Under the pieces are notes generated by a model, which worked only from the letters and a program-made list of their open reading frames with translations, was not told where the DNA came from and searched no databases. A program made the position numbers and the translations under genes. A stretch of 55,310 nt of DNA from Multifurca ochricompacta (lineage: Eukaryota; Basidiomycota; Agaricomycetes; Russulales; Russulaceae). Positions 10,441-21,472 of this stretch are shown here, piece by piece; positions within the stretch are counted from its first letter, which is position 1; each line of letters starts with the position of its first letter. The stretch spans positions 1 through 55,310 of the forward strand of contig WTXG01000235.1 in assembly GCA_022496185.1 (NCBI GenBank), written 5' to 3'.

Positions 10441-11549
10441 CTGGGTGGTCTTTAAGTGCATCTTGAACTGTAAAGTACCTGTCTTCCACCATAACACCTA
10501 GATCAGTGAAACTTAAAGTACCAAAGAGGCTGATAAAGCATCTGTCCAGAAGGTCAAAGCCTTGGAGTAATGCTCTAGCCCCACTAAAGATGTCTTGCAG
10601 CTCTGGGGAAAGTGTGCAATTCAAATGGGCAATGGAAGCATTCCAGGAATAGACCAAGAGGCCCTGTTGAAAGGTACAAGGATTGGGGGCCAAATAACCT
10701 ACTTTGGCACAAAGATTGAGGTTTATGAAGTGGGAGGTGTCAAACAATCATGCTGCTGGTTATACTGACTGTGGTTAGTAGCAGTTAAGCTAGAAAGACA
10801 AGTTATACTTCAGAGGAAGAAGAACTCTATTATACTATACTACTGACCTAGAAAGACAAGTTATCTACATAGAGAATGTTAGTCAAAGGAAAAGTAGAGA
10901 GTAAAGTAAAGATGACTTACACTTCAGAGGAAGAAGAACTCTGAAGTGTAAAGGACAAAACAGACACCCTTATATACCCATGGGGGCCAGGGGAAATGGT
11001 CTGTGTGCACTGGGAATAAGTCCACAAGTGCCAGACAATAAACAGAGAGGGATAAAGGCCATTGGCCAAAGAGATATCATGTGCTTACTGTGCATTACTA
11101 AGAACATCACTAATCAGCTGAGTAAGGTGAGAAAGAAATGTAATAAGATATCGTAAAAAGTCTGAAACTCCGGAACCTAATCTGATCTTATCTACAGCTA
11201 AAGTAATCCTTAGATGCCTGAAGCATCTCTAGACACGTCCCGTGTCAACAGGAGGGAGGATAATGAGGGGAACAAAGAAATTGATCAATGCAAGGGTGAA
11301 TAGGAATGTTATGGAAGTGAGGAAAGTGGAGAGGAATGACCACACCAGGAAGATAATGAGTGAGATCACCAAGCACATCCACAAAGCAGGGGAACTGTTC
11401 AAAGAAGCTGGGTTCTCTGGAAAACTGAGTGGGCACCCAAGACTCTTGCTGACCATCAAGCAAATAGTAAATAAGAAACTGGTGAGGGTTGGTTGGATGG
11501 TCAATGCAAAGAGGACAATTAACAAGAGAAGGAGGTGTCCAATGGACAG
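10441..11549 (-). pseudogene. Upstream part of the unrecognised membrane-protein-like relic
   Basis: I do not recognise it. Minus-strand reading of 11525-11256 gives a very hydrophobic peptide with at least two probable membrane segments (ALWMCLVISLIIFLVWSFL and then FLTSITFLFTLALINFF). After removal of the solo LTR at 10738-11250, the reading at 10737-10441 gives about 100 further residues (CAKVGYLAPNPCTFQQGLL, then YSWNASIAHLNCTLSPELQ) with two N-glycosylation-type sites (NAS, NCT). It runs on across copia-1 into 3924. The two parts are not in one frame without a frameshift or an intron. Membrane segments followed by a glycosylatable stretch suit a secretory-pathway protein, host or element-borne; this is inference. 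Confidence 0.3.
10738..11250 (-). mobile_element. Solo copia LTR (LTR-A family), minus strand, 513 bp
   Basis: Starts TGTCAAACA and ends GTGTCAACA, the reverse complement of the copia-1 LTR ends. It is flanked by the 5-bp duplication GGAGG (10733-10737 and 11251-11255). No internal region remains. Confidence 0.92.
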
Positions 11550-11874
11550 TGTAAAACAGGCATGTGGCGCAGCATACTGACTGTTGTTAGTGTGTTAGGC
11601 TAGAAAAGACAAGTAAACTTCAGAGATTGAAGGAACTCTATATTACTACACTACTGACCTAGAAAAGACAAGTAACTACAGAGAGCATTAGTCTAAAGGA
11701 AGTAGAGAGTAAACTAAATGGGACTTACACTTCAGAGATTGAAGGAACTCTGAAGTGTAAGAGATGAAACAGACACCCTTATATACTCCAAGGGATGGTC
11801 TGTGTGCACTGGGAATAAGTCCTCAAGTGCCAGACAAAGTCCAAATAACAAACAAGAGGGAATAAGGCCATTGG

Positions 11875-13914
11875 TGTTACGACCAGGGCCTAGTACCCCA
11901 CTTTTCTTCACTCTCCCCAATGCGAACCCTTCCCTCCCACCTACCCTTCACTTCCTGATCATGTCCCTGTCCTGGGATTAGTGATTGGCAGGGGTAACCC
12001 TGGGGTATACTCATTGGTACCCGTACCTGTACCCGTACCCGTCACTATGGGTACGGGTAACCCACGGGTCACCCGTGAAAACGCGTGCAAGTTCTTTACT
12101 TGCATCATGCATTTTGGATAACTGGCCTGGGCCTTCCCAGACCAAGAAGATACACAATGCGTTTATTTGTGGCTGCTTAAGATCCCTCAATGGCTCTTGT
12201 TTTATGTTCAGAAGATTAAGATAATTCATTATTCCATTATTATTTTATTATTCTGCTTTCAATTTTATACAAGCACAACTAAAATCCAGTATACAGAGAT
12301 GATTAGATAGGATGTTATAGAACATTGATGAAAAGCCTGTCAGATAACCACACAGAATGCAAAATAATTTAATGAACACATAGACATTGGCAGGGGTAAC
12401 CCCTGGATAATTGTTTTGATACCTGGGTTACCCATAAAATGAAACGCATGCAAGTTCTTTACTTGCATCGTGCATTTCGGACAATCAGCCCAGGCCATCC
12501 CAGTCAAGGAGATACACACTCAGACACAACACATTCATTTATGGCTACTCAAGATCCCTCAAAAATTCCTATTTTATGTTTATAAGATTAAGATAATTTA
12601 TTATTCCATTTTTATTTTATTATTCTGGTTTCAATTTTATACAAGCGCAACTGATCTTTGCATTTCTGCGCATTTCGGATAAATGGCCTGGGCCATCCCG
12701 GTCAGGGAGATAAGCACTTGGACATAACACGTTCATTTATGGCTACTCAAGATTCCTCAAAAATTGTTGTTTTATGTTCAGAAGATTAAAAGGATCTTTT
12801 ATTTACATTATTATTTTATTATTCTAGTTTCATTTCATACAAGCGTGACTGTCCTGGTCCCTGGATGCACAATTCTGCATGTTTAAGTCAACCTTCCTTA
12901 ATAGGAAGGAGGTCAGACCACCATGCAATGCAATGTAGTCGCTGCCCCATGCAGCTTGTAGATACACGCGGGCCTTGTTTCAATAAAGTAATTTGATAAT
13001 CAGATTATAGAATAGTCTAAAGTAGTCTAGAGAGTATTTTAGATAGTGCCAGACTGGCAGAATTGGTCGCGCATTAATAAAACAGATGCATCATGATTTT
13101 CAAGAATGTAGATCACTGATAACACTTTTATTTTACATCGCACTGTTGATCTGCTTTGATATTTTGTAGGATAATACTAGAACATATTTAACACCACCCT
13201 GTAGCATACATCAGACGAGATCTTGTATTTTTGTGGCTGCAGATGTGTTTTATCTTGGAAATTCTACTGATCTTGTCAATGGATAATCGGCGCCTATACC
13301 CACCAAACCCACTGCATGGGTACGGGTTTCCATGGGTTGGGAGCCATATACCCGTACCCGTACCCGGCAAAACCCATGGTGCTTACCTGTGCGGGTATGA
13401 AAACCCTTGACAATCACTACCTGGGATCCCTCACATGCCCTGCTTCCCTCCCTGTGACTGTTGATTGTACATGTTGACCCATTGCTTACATTTGTTTATG
13501 TCTTGCCTTATCTCTTATCCTCTTATCTCTAAGACCGGACACTTACTTAATTCCCTATCAGAAGCCAGGCTTTATGCCCTCCGCTTTCATATATTTGGGC
13601 CCACATGACTCTGTAATATCTTATCTTTAGACGCTCATTCGATTATGTATATAAGTCTGCTGTAACTACACTGTAGACCTCAGACTTGACTTATTGAATA
13701 CATCGGTGCTTGTCTTCTGGACTTCCCTTTGAAAGCTCTGACTCAACTGTCCCAAGTACTTCTGGTACTTCCTGCTCAACATCGTCTTAGAGTACAGCCT
13801 CTTTGACTTTGACTCCTCCCATATGAACTCCAAGGGGCCTTATTGGTCCCTTATCTGATTACAAATGAACGCTGTCACACAAGTTGTGTGGAACGTCCTG
13901 CACCAGATGTAACA
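11875..13914 (+). repeat. Gypsy-1 5' LTR, interrupted by a hAT-like element
   Basis: 11875-11978 and 13428-13914 together equal the 3' LTR (20882-21472). TGTTACGACC start, GATGTAACA end. The promoter TATATAAG lies near 13650, and the primer-like 11-mer downstream reads AGACTTGACTT, with a CpG lost compared with the 3' LTR. Confidence 0.92.
11979..13419. mobile_element. Non-autonomous hAT-like element (hAT-A), 1441 bp
   Basis: Flanked by an 8-bp duplication CCTGGGAT (11971-11978 and 13420-13427). Inverted ends TAGTGATTG...CAATCACTA continue imperfectly into GGCAGGGGTAACC. Subterminal GGTACCCGTACC-type repeats lie at both sides. No transposase ORF is present. The interior holds about three diverged direct copies of a roughly 200-bp unit (near 12090-12280, 12450-12650 and 12670-12850), each with GCATTTCGGA, CTCAAGATCCCTCAA and TTTATTATTCT motifs. 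The 8-bp duplication and short ends fit the hAT superfamily; mobilisation would need a transposase from elsewhere. Confidence 0.88.
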
Positions 13915-13916
13915 TC

Positions 13917-13927
13917 AAGTCGAGTCT
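13917..13927 (+). promoter_or_regulatory. Gypsy-1 self-primer binding site
   Basis: AAGTCGAGTCT lies 2 nt inside the 5' LTR. It is the exact complement of AGACTCGACTT at 21240-21250 in the 3' LTR, placed just downstream of the TATA box where transcription should start. This is the layout used by Tf1-type self-priming retrotransposons. Confidence 0.7.
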
Positions 13928-13936
13928 CTTCCCAAC

Positions 13937-15448
13937 ATGGCTTCTTCCAGCTGCAGTCAGACCTTGTTCAAAGAAGAGCTCATCAAACGCAGAGACGAGA
14001 ATAATCTTTCACAACAGACACTTGGCTCTGCCGTCTGGAAAGACTTTGAATCCGAGTTTGGATACTATGTCTATCATGACGGAAGATACCAACCGGTAGA
14101 ATACGATGACGAGAAAAGAGTTTGGTATCGTATCCAATACTTGGAACAACGACACTCTTGGGTTACTACAGGACCCGCTCCACTAGAATTTGGACTAGGC
14201 CTGTGGAGGGAAAACCCCCTGGCCATTGTTACTGACTCTGAAGAAGAGTACATTGAACAAGAACAGAGTGACGATGCACCTGTATTAGCTGTTGCTACCC
14301 AGGTTGCACCGGAGACTGCTACGATCAGAGCCCCTGCATTAGCAACTCCCCAGATATCCACACCATCCACTGACACTGTCCACCCCATGTCTACAATTGC
14401 CGTGCAACTCCCTGACCCCACCCCCAACCCTCCACCTCCACCTCCTCCCACCATGACTGCCCCAAACATCCCACCTCCATCAGGGTGGCTCTCAGGAGTG
14501 TTGCCTCAGACGTTCACAGGAGATCGCTCCCAAAGCAAGAAGTTCATTCTGGAGTTCACTACTTTCCAGAACTTCAATCATGACGTCCCACAAATCGTCA
14601 ACCCATTCCAGCAAGCCAACCTCTTCTTGTCACTCATTAGAGGGGAAGCTGTGGATGACTGGACGATGGAGCAACTAGAATGGTTAAACGACCAGGTGGC
14701 ATCTGGACGACAGACCATGAGCCCTGGACTTTGGGAAACAGTTGCCCAGAGGTTTAAAGATGCTTTCACAGATGGGCAAGCCAAACAGAAGGCTGCAAGG
14801 GAATTAAAAATGTTGAGAATGGAGAAAGGGGATTTGGACGCATATGTTGCCAAATTCTGTAGCCTAGCAAATCAAGCTGGGTATGACACAGATGAAGAGG
14901 CTACATTGGACCTCTTTTCACAAGGACTCCCCAACCCCCTTGTAAAGAATATAATCCAGTTTCATCACCCACACACCTGGGACAACTGGGTAGATGCTGC
15001 ATGTTGGCAACAACAAGATTACCTTGATTTCCAAACAAGGTTCAGAGTTGACACAAAGAAGGGGAAAACAAGAGACCAATGGAAGGCAGCCTTTGGGGTA
15101 AAGTCACCAGGGCATGTGCCAATGAGAGATCCAAATGCCATGGATACCTTGGCTGATAGAACTTGTGTCTGTGCTACACTGACAGAAGATGAGCAACAAA
15201 CCCTTATGAAAGAAGGAAGATGTTTCCGTTGCAAAGCCCAGGGACACATGTCTTGGGATTGCCCAAAGAAGGGAATACGCATAACTGAGGCCACTACCAC
15301 TCCCGCCCCAGCTTCTAACAACCCGCCCTCTGTTGACAAACAGACCAAGGAGGAAAAAGCCCACAATATATGGGCAAATATGATGAAAGAAAGTGAGGAA
15401 GTACATGCCATTCTGGTGGAAAAAGCATTTGCCAAAAAGGATTTTTGA
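13937..15448 (+). CDS. Gypsy-1 Gag (503 aa, open)
   Basis: Structural protein of the retrotransposon particle. N-terminal domain (residues 1-100, GYYVYHDGRYQPVEYDDEKR), Pro-rich linker with a PPPPPP run, capsid domain (LPQTFTGDRSQSKKF to about residue 370) and one CCHC knuckle CFRCKAQGHMSWDC. It starts with ATG, 22 bases after the LTR. It ends in GAT TTT TGA, where Pol opens in the -1 frame. It is the only full-length open gene left in this copy. Several Arg positions of the gypsy-2 homologue are Cys, Trp or Gln (AACWQQQD for AARRQQQD), so its function is probably impaired. Confidence 0.9.
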   Translation: MASSSCSQTLFKEELIKRRDENNLSQQTLGSAVWKDFESEFGYYVYHDGRYQPVEYDDEKRVWYRIQYLEQRHSWVTTGPAPLEFGLGLWRENPLAIVTDSEEEYIEQEQSDDAPVLAVATQVAPETATIRAPALATPQISTPSTDTVHPMSTIAVQLPDPTPNPPPPPPPTMTAPNIPPPSGWLSGVLPQTFTGDRSQSKKFILEFTTFQNFNHDVPQIVNPFQQANLFLSLIRGEAVDDWTMEQLEWLNDQVASGRQTMSPGLWETVAQRFKDAFTDGQAKQKAARELKMLRMEKGDLDAYVAKFCSLANQAGYDTDEEATLDLFSQGLPNPLVKNIIQFHHPHTWDNWVDAACWQQQDYLDFQTRFRVDTKKGKTRDQWKAAFGVKSPGHVPMRDPNAMDTLADRTCVCATLTEDEQQTLMKEGRCFRCKAQGHMSWDCPKKGIRITEATTTPAPASNNPPSVDKQTKEEKAHNIWANMMKESEEVHAILVEKAFAKKDF

Positions 15449-18400
15449 TTGGCTCAACCCTGTCGGCCTGGGCAAGAGCATTACATGTGACTTCTGTGTA
15501 CACTAGTCAATTCAAATCATTGAAAATACCAGTACATTTTGAAACTACACAGAAGACAGCTGACTGAGATGTGCTGGTGGACTCTGGAGCCACTGACAAC
15601 TTCATTAGCCAGTGACTTGTAAAAGTCCTGGGATTAGGGACACTCATGCTCCCTCAAGAAAAAAACATTTGGAACATAGACGGGACAGCCAATAAAGCCA
15701 GGAAAATCACACACTACACTGACCTACGAATCCAGGTTGGAGAAGATACCAGAACGATTCGCTTTCTCATTACTGATCTTGGTACCGAAGATCTCATTCT
15801 GGGATACCCCTGGCTTGCGGCCTTTGAGCTGAAGATAAACTGGGCAGATGCAACCCTGAGTAAAGAATTCTACCCTGTCATTATCACATCTCTGGGATAT
15901 GACTATGTGGTGCGACACCCTGCCATCCGAACTATTGTAATGGGAGAACAAGTTACATGGGATGACCTAGAACCCAATGATTGAGTATATTGCTATACGA
16001 CGAAGGCTTCTGAGCTGGCACAAAAGGCAATGGAAGGGCAGGAAGACAAAACCTTTGAGAACACTGTCCCCATAGAGTACCAACGTCACTACAAGGTATT
16101 TTCCAAAGAAGAATCCCAGTGATTCCCACCTTCATGACCTTGGGACCATGCCATTGACTTTGTACCAGATACCCCCCCTGCCATCGATTGTAAAATCTAC
16201 CCACTGTTGCAAAAGGAGCAGGAGGCGTTGACCACCTTCCTGGAGGAACATCTTGCCAAAGGATACATTTGCCCGTCTAAGTCACCCTATGCATCACCCT
16301 TCTTCTTCATTAAGAAGAAAGATGGCAAACTATGCCTGGTACAGGATTACAGGAGAATCAATGCTTACACTGTTCGAAATACCTACCCTCTCCCACTCAT
16401 ACCAGAACTCATTGATGCAATGAGGGACAAGGCATTGTTCTCCAAAATGGACATTCGCTGGGGGTACAACAACATACGTATTTGCGAAGGAGATCAAGGG
16501 AAAGCTGCATTCAAAACAAACCAAGGACTTTTTGAACCTAATGTCATGTTCTTTGGCTTAACCAACTCTCCGGCAACATTCCAAGCAATGATGAACCACA
16601 TATTCCGAGATCTTATACTAACTGGAGAAGTGGTTGTCTATATGGATGATATTCTGGTTGCGACCAAGGACGATCTTCCCTCATCATCAAACCTGTGTCC
16701 ATCAGGTCTTGGATATTTTACACGACTACAACCTTTACTTAAAACCAGCAAAGTGCTCCTTCAAACAGAAGAGTGTTGAATACCTAGGAGTCATACTCGA
16801 AGGAGGATGCATACGCATGGACCCAGTCAAGGTGCAAGGAATTCGAGAATGGCTGACACCCACAAATGTTAAGGATGTTAGATCCTTTGTCAGATTCTGT
16901 AACTTCTATTGATGCTTCATCAAGGGTTTCTCTGGAATTGCCCATCCATTGAATGACCTCCTGAAAAAGGACGTGCCATGGCATTGGGACACGCCCCAGC
17001 AGAAAGCATTCAAGCAGATCAGAGACATCGTAGGAGCGGAACCCGTGCTCATTCAACCTGATCTAAATCACCCCTTTGAGCTAGAGGTAGATGCCTCCCA
17101 CTTTGCAAATGGAGCCGTGCTGTACCAGTGCGATAATGCACAAGTCCTACACCCAGTGGCATACTATTCTGAGACTTTCTCCCTGGCTGAATGAAATTAT
17201 GACATCTGGGATAGAGAATTGCTTGCTATTGTCAAGGCTCTGCGTCACTGGTGACCCTATTTAGCTGGCACCCCTCATAAAACCATCATCCACACCAACC
17301 ATTCCAACCTGCTGTATTGGAAGGAACCCCATAAGATCAGCAGACGCGTGGCACGAGAAGTTTTAGAGCTTGAGGAATACAATTTTACCCTGAAACACAT
17401 CGCAGGCAGCCATAATGCATGAGCAGATGCATTGTCACACAGACCAGACATGCATACTGGAGAGGACAACAATAATAACATTGTGGTCCTTCCAGAGGAA
17501 GTGTTTACAAGAACTGCCGTAGTCAGCCTCCATGATATGGATTTATGGGCACAAGTCTCACAAAATATGAACCAAGAGCTTTGCCGATCTTGGGCCAATG
17601 CACATAATTTGAAGGAAATTAATGGCCTGTGGTGGAAAGATGGGGATCGACTCGTTGTCACCAGTGGCAACAACATTAAGAGGGGGGTGATCCATTTTCA
17701 CCATGACCTCCCCTCTGCTGGCCACCCTGGCATTGCCAACACCTACATCCTCACCAAATGAGATTACTGGTGGCCCAACATGAAACAGGATGTCAAAAAC
17801 TATGTGAAAGGATGCACTGCGTGTCAGGCAAACAAGGTCAACACACACCCAAGAGTCCCACTGCTATATCCCATCATGCCCACTGCATCAACCCCATTTC
17901 AGACCATTGCTATGGATTTCATAGTCAAACTCCCCGAGTCACAAGGATTCGACTCCATCCTCACAATCACTGACCACGACTGTTCAAAGGCAGCCCTCTT
18001 CATACCCTGCAAAGAAAACATTACAGCTGAAGGAGTGGCAAAGTTGTATCTGGATCATGTTTACCGCCACTATGGACTCCCCCAGAAGGTCATCTCCAAT
18101 CGAGATACTTGGTTTACATCAACATTCGTGCAAGCTCTGTGCAAAAAGCTGAACATCACACAGAACATATCCATGGCTTACCATCCACAGACTGATGGGC
18201 AGTCGGAATGCACTAACCAATGGTTAGAACAATATCTGCAATTCTGGTGTAATAGACGGCAAGACAACTGGGCCCAGTGGTTATTGACCACAGAGTTCAC
18301 CCACAACTCCTGGCCCAACAGAACTACAAAGGCCACCCCCTTTTCACTCATCATGGGCTGGACCCCGCGGACCACATGGGTAGATAAGCCCACCAATGTG

Positions 18401-18955
18401 CCATCAGTAGCCCAATGGATTGACCAATGGAAGGAGCTACAACAATCGGCCAATGAGAATCTGTTAAAGGCACAAGAACTCTTATCTACCCTGCCTAGCA
18501 AATTCACACCTTATCAGACCAATGACTGGGTCTGGCTCAAAGGGAAGAACATTCACACATCACACCCCACTGCCAAGTTAGTGCCCCGACGCCATGGACC
18601 CTTCCAGATCAGAAGGAAGCTGTCAGACATCTCATATGAACTTGATCTCCCTGAGAAATGGAAGATTCACCCAGTCTTCCACACCTGACTACTAACCCCA
18701 TACAAGGAAACTTCCATTCATGGCAGGAATTTCCCAAGACCACCACCTGATCTCATTGATGGAGAAGTGGAGTGGGAAGTGGATTGCATTCTGGATTCAT
18801 CCCAAAGAGGCTGAGGGCGCAAGCTGCATTACCTGATCAAGTGGAAAGGGTTCCCAGACTCTGACAGTTCGTGGGAGCCAGCCAGGAATATCTTCGCTCT
18901 GGCCCTTATCGCGGAGTTCCATTTACAACATCCCCAAGCACCCAAAAATAGTTAA
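15445..18955 (+). pseudogene. Gypsy-1 Pol with many stops
   Basis: Order as in gypsy-2: protease (DSGATDNFIS, 15590), RT (16207-16700, with YMDDILVAT near 16640), RNase H (VDASHFANGA, 17090), integrase Zn domain and catalytic core (17690-18250), GPY/F-like region and chromodomain (18770-18900). In-frame TGA codons stand at 16910, 17192, 17252, 17420, 17759 and 18686, each where gypsy-2 has Arg. A deletion with frameshift lies near 16675-16690. A short stretch after the protease (about 15915-15990) is unrelated in sequence and longer than its gypsy-2 counterpart. Dead polyprotein. Confidence 0.92.
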
Positions 18956-19029
18956 AAGGAACGACTCTCAACCCCCAGATGAACTCCCCAGAACAACGCT
19001 TCACTAGCAACATCCTATTATTCACCGAC

Positions 19030-20850
19030 ATGTCTTCCTCTTCTTTCATTGCTGCCTCTGCCGCCGTCGACACTTTTGCTGCCACTCATGTGGTGGTAGA
19101 GGCCTTTCCATCCGCTCATCCCTCTACCCATCCCTCCTCCCCTATCGACTATGAAGCTGTGGAAGAACAAGTCAAAGTCCAATCACCAAATCCCAATGAT
19201 GACTTCACCCATTCCGAAGAACCCCACCCAAATGACCTCATTGGCATGGAACAAGATGACGATGTCCCCAAGTTTCCTTTCTTCGCCAACAATCCAAATT
19301 CCTCCATGTACTTCCCTCTTGAAATCACCATGGCCGACAGAGAAAAGAGCATAGCTAAGTATATATTCTATACCAACAGAGGAATGGATGTCGCAGGCTG
19401 CATGAAGAAAGATGGACCTGTTTATGGAGCCCCAGTCTACTTGGAAGAGCGATACACTGGTCGCCTTCACCACATGATGAGTGATGAGCAGCTAGGACAT
19501 CTTGCAGCTGATGACCCCCGAGCATTTGTGATCAATGAAGTACTAAATGATATGTGCCTTCTGCGTCTCAAAGCCAAAGTAATGAGACTGTGGAAGACCC
19601 TCACACTACGGACCACACTTAACACCCAGTACAAAGAATATGCAAAGCAGATGACAAGACTTACAAGGGGAATGTTCCAGGTGGAACAGGAGTTAACAGA
19701 GATCCGAAAGAGGCTAGAAAGAGGGGATGTGACAATCTGCAGTTTGCGTGACGTTTTGTAACGGCGTGTGACGACATTGTGACCAATATGTCGCACACGC
19801 TGTGATAGCTGCCCCCTCTGAAGTCCCCATTTCTTTCATCATTTATTATCTGTAGAGGGCGCAACCCCTCCTTTTCACTCATGTCCTATTATATCTCACT
19901 CCAGGGCATAACCCCTGGGATCCAGGACTACCGCTCTACTTATCAGAACCCTTTATTTAGCTTATACACTTCTGATGTACCTGTTACTGATGTGCCTCTC
20001 TTTGATGTGCCTTCTCAAACATGTATTTAGACTACTAGGTTACAGAGACAGACCCTAAGTCTGTTCTCTTGTATCTAATACAGGTGTATTCGACTTCACA
20101 GAACTCCACTTGAACTCCCTAAGTGGCAGCTTAAGGAGCCTTCTCCCCAGTAAGCTCAGCAGGGCATATTGCCGCTGCCTTTGACTTCGTTTCCTGCACG
20201 CGCCCCCTCCATATCGTCGTGGGCACTTGAAACTTTGACCCAATTTAGATCTTCTTTGTTAGAAACCGAATCTTGAGCGCGCCCGCATCTTGAGGGCCTT
20301 CGGACATCGAAACAAGACCGGACACAGCAGGCACCTGGCTGTGACAGGGGATGTGTACCAGACTATTGCGGAGAGGTACACAGACACTTATGTGTGACCC
20401 CTCCCACCACAATCACTAGGAGCTGCGCCACAACTGCTACCAAACCAATTTGAGATGCTGTGACTGCACGAGAATCCCCAAGGAGAGATGTGTTGGCGAT
20501 GTGATAGCAAGTATCACATTAGTTGGAACTGCCCTCTCAATCGCAAGTGGTGCCATCACTGCCGAAGCAACCTACATTGGAGTCGATTTTGTATTTTCCG
20601 CCATATGGGTGTCGCTCCAACGATCGTCAACCCTTCAGGGTGGTGTGGTAAATGCCTGCATCACAATGTGGGACACTGCGAGCTTGATTGCCCAGTTCAT
20701 GACATGTGCCCCCAGTGTGGCCAACATGGGCCGTATGGCTTTTTGCGCACACATCAGTGTGCGGCTGACAAAGCTTACACCACTGAGGATCAGAACTTGG
20801 CAGACGATTATGTGGACTTGGTACAGGATGATGATGGTGCGCGTTTCTAG
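19030..20850 (+). pseudogene. Gypsy-1 ORF3 (zinc-knuckle protein), split by a solo LTR
   Basis: Homologue of the gypsy-2 ORF3. The N-terminal half (19030-19727) is open and strongly conserved (IAKYIFYTN, KKDGPVYGAPVYLEERYTG), ending in a helical segment rich in Leu, Arg and Lys. The C-terminal half (20352-20850) keeps the knuckles CWRCDSKYHISWNC, CHHCRSNLHWSRFC and CGKCLHHNVGHCELDC. It ends in VDLVQDDDGARF. The 619-bp LTR at 19728-20346 separates the halves, and the part just after it (20352-20487) has further lesions. The start M-S is chosen because it aligns with the second Met of gypsy-2 ORF3. Function unknown. Confidence 0.85.
19728..20346. mobile_element. Solo LTR of a fifth family (LTR-E), 619 bp
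   Basis: TGTGACAATC...CTGTGACA with 5-bp duplication GGGGA (19723-19727 and 20347-20351). The empty site in gypsy-2 ORF3 (GGGGATGCATACC) confirms the boundaries. There is no coding content. No relative elsewhere in the window; orientation is not established. Confidence 0.8.
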
Positions 20851-20881
20851 CTGGGTCAGCTCGAACCAGAAAGGAGGGTGA

Positions 20882-21472
20882 TGTTATGACCAGGGCCTAG
20901 TACCCCACTTTTCTTCACTCTCCCCAATGTGAACCCTTCCCTCCCACCTACCCTTCACTTCCTGATCATGTCCCCGTCCTGGGATCCCTCACATGCCCTG
21001 CTTCCCTCCCCGTGACCATTGATTGTACATGTTGACCCATTGCTTACATTTGTTTATGTCTTGCCTTATCTCTTATCCTCTTATCTCTAAGACCAGACAC
21101 TTACTTAATTCCCTATCAGAAGCCAGGCTTTACGCCCTCCGCTTTCATATATTTGGGCCCACATGACTCTGTAATATCTTATCTTTAGACGCTCATTCGA
21201 TTACGTATATAAGTCTGCTGTAACTACACTGTAGACCTCAGACTCGACTTATTGAATACATCAGTGCTTGTCTTCTGGACTTCCCTTTGAAAGCTCTGAC
21301 TCGACCATCCCAAGTACTTCTGGTACTTCCTGCTCAACATCATCTTAGAGTACAGCCTCTTTGACTTTGACTCCTCCCATATGAACTCCAAGAGGCCTTA
21401 TTGGTCCCTTATCTGATTATGAACAAACGCTGTCACACAAGTCATGTGGAACATCCTGCACTGGACGTAACA
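20882..21472 (+). repeat. Gypsy-1 3' LTR (591 bp)
   Basis: TGTTATGACC...GGACGTAACA, uninterrupted, preceded by the purine-rich GAAAGGAGGGTGA. It retains AGACTCGACTT, the exact complement of the primer site at 13917. Confidence 0.93.

Larger units (their letters stand above)
11875..21472 (+). mobile_element. Gypsy-1: decayed chromovirus with ORF3, nested in copia-2
   Basis: LTRs 11875-13914 (with a hAT-like insert) and 20882-21472, and target duplication ATTGG. Internal order is Gag, Pol (protease, RT, RNase H, integrase, chromodomain), then ORF3. It is the same family as gypsy-2 but heavily decayed: many Arg codons of gypsy-2 are TGA, TGT, TGG, CAT or CAA here. It carries a second insertion, a solo LTR at 19728-20346. 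Inactive. Confidence 0.94.

Noticed and set aside
12000..12060. CRISPR-like or satellite array suggested by GGTACCCGTACC repeats
   Set aside because: Repeats are short, degenerate, lie only near the element ends, and have no regular spacers; they are subterminal repeats of hAT-A.
19728..20346. hAT insertion with the 8-bp duplication GGGATGTG
   Set aside because: The alternative reading with a 5-bp duplication GGGGA gives TG...CA ends typical of an LTR, and the outer bases show no hAT-type inverted ends.
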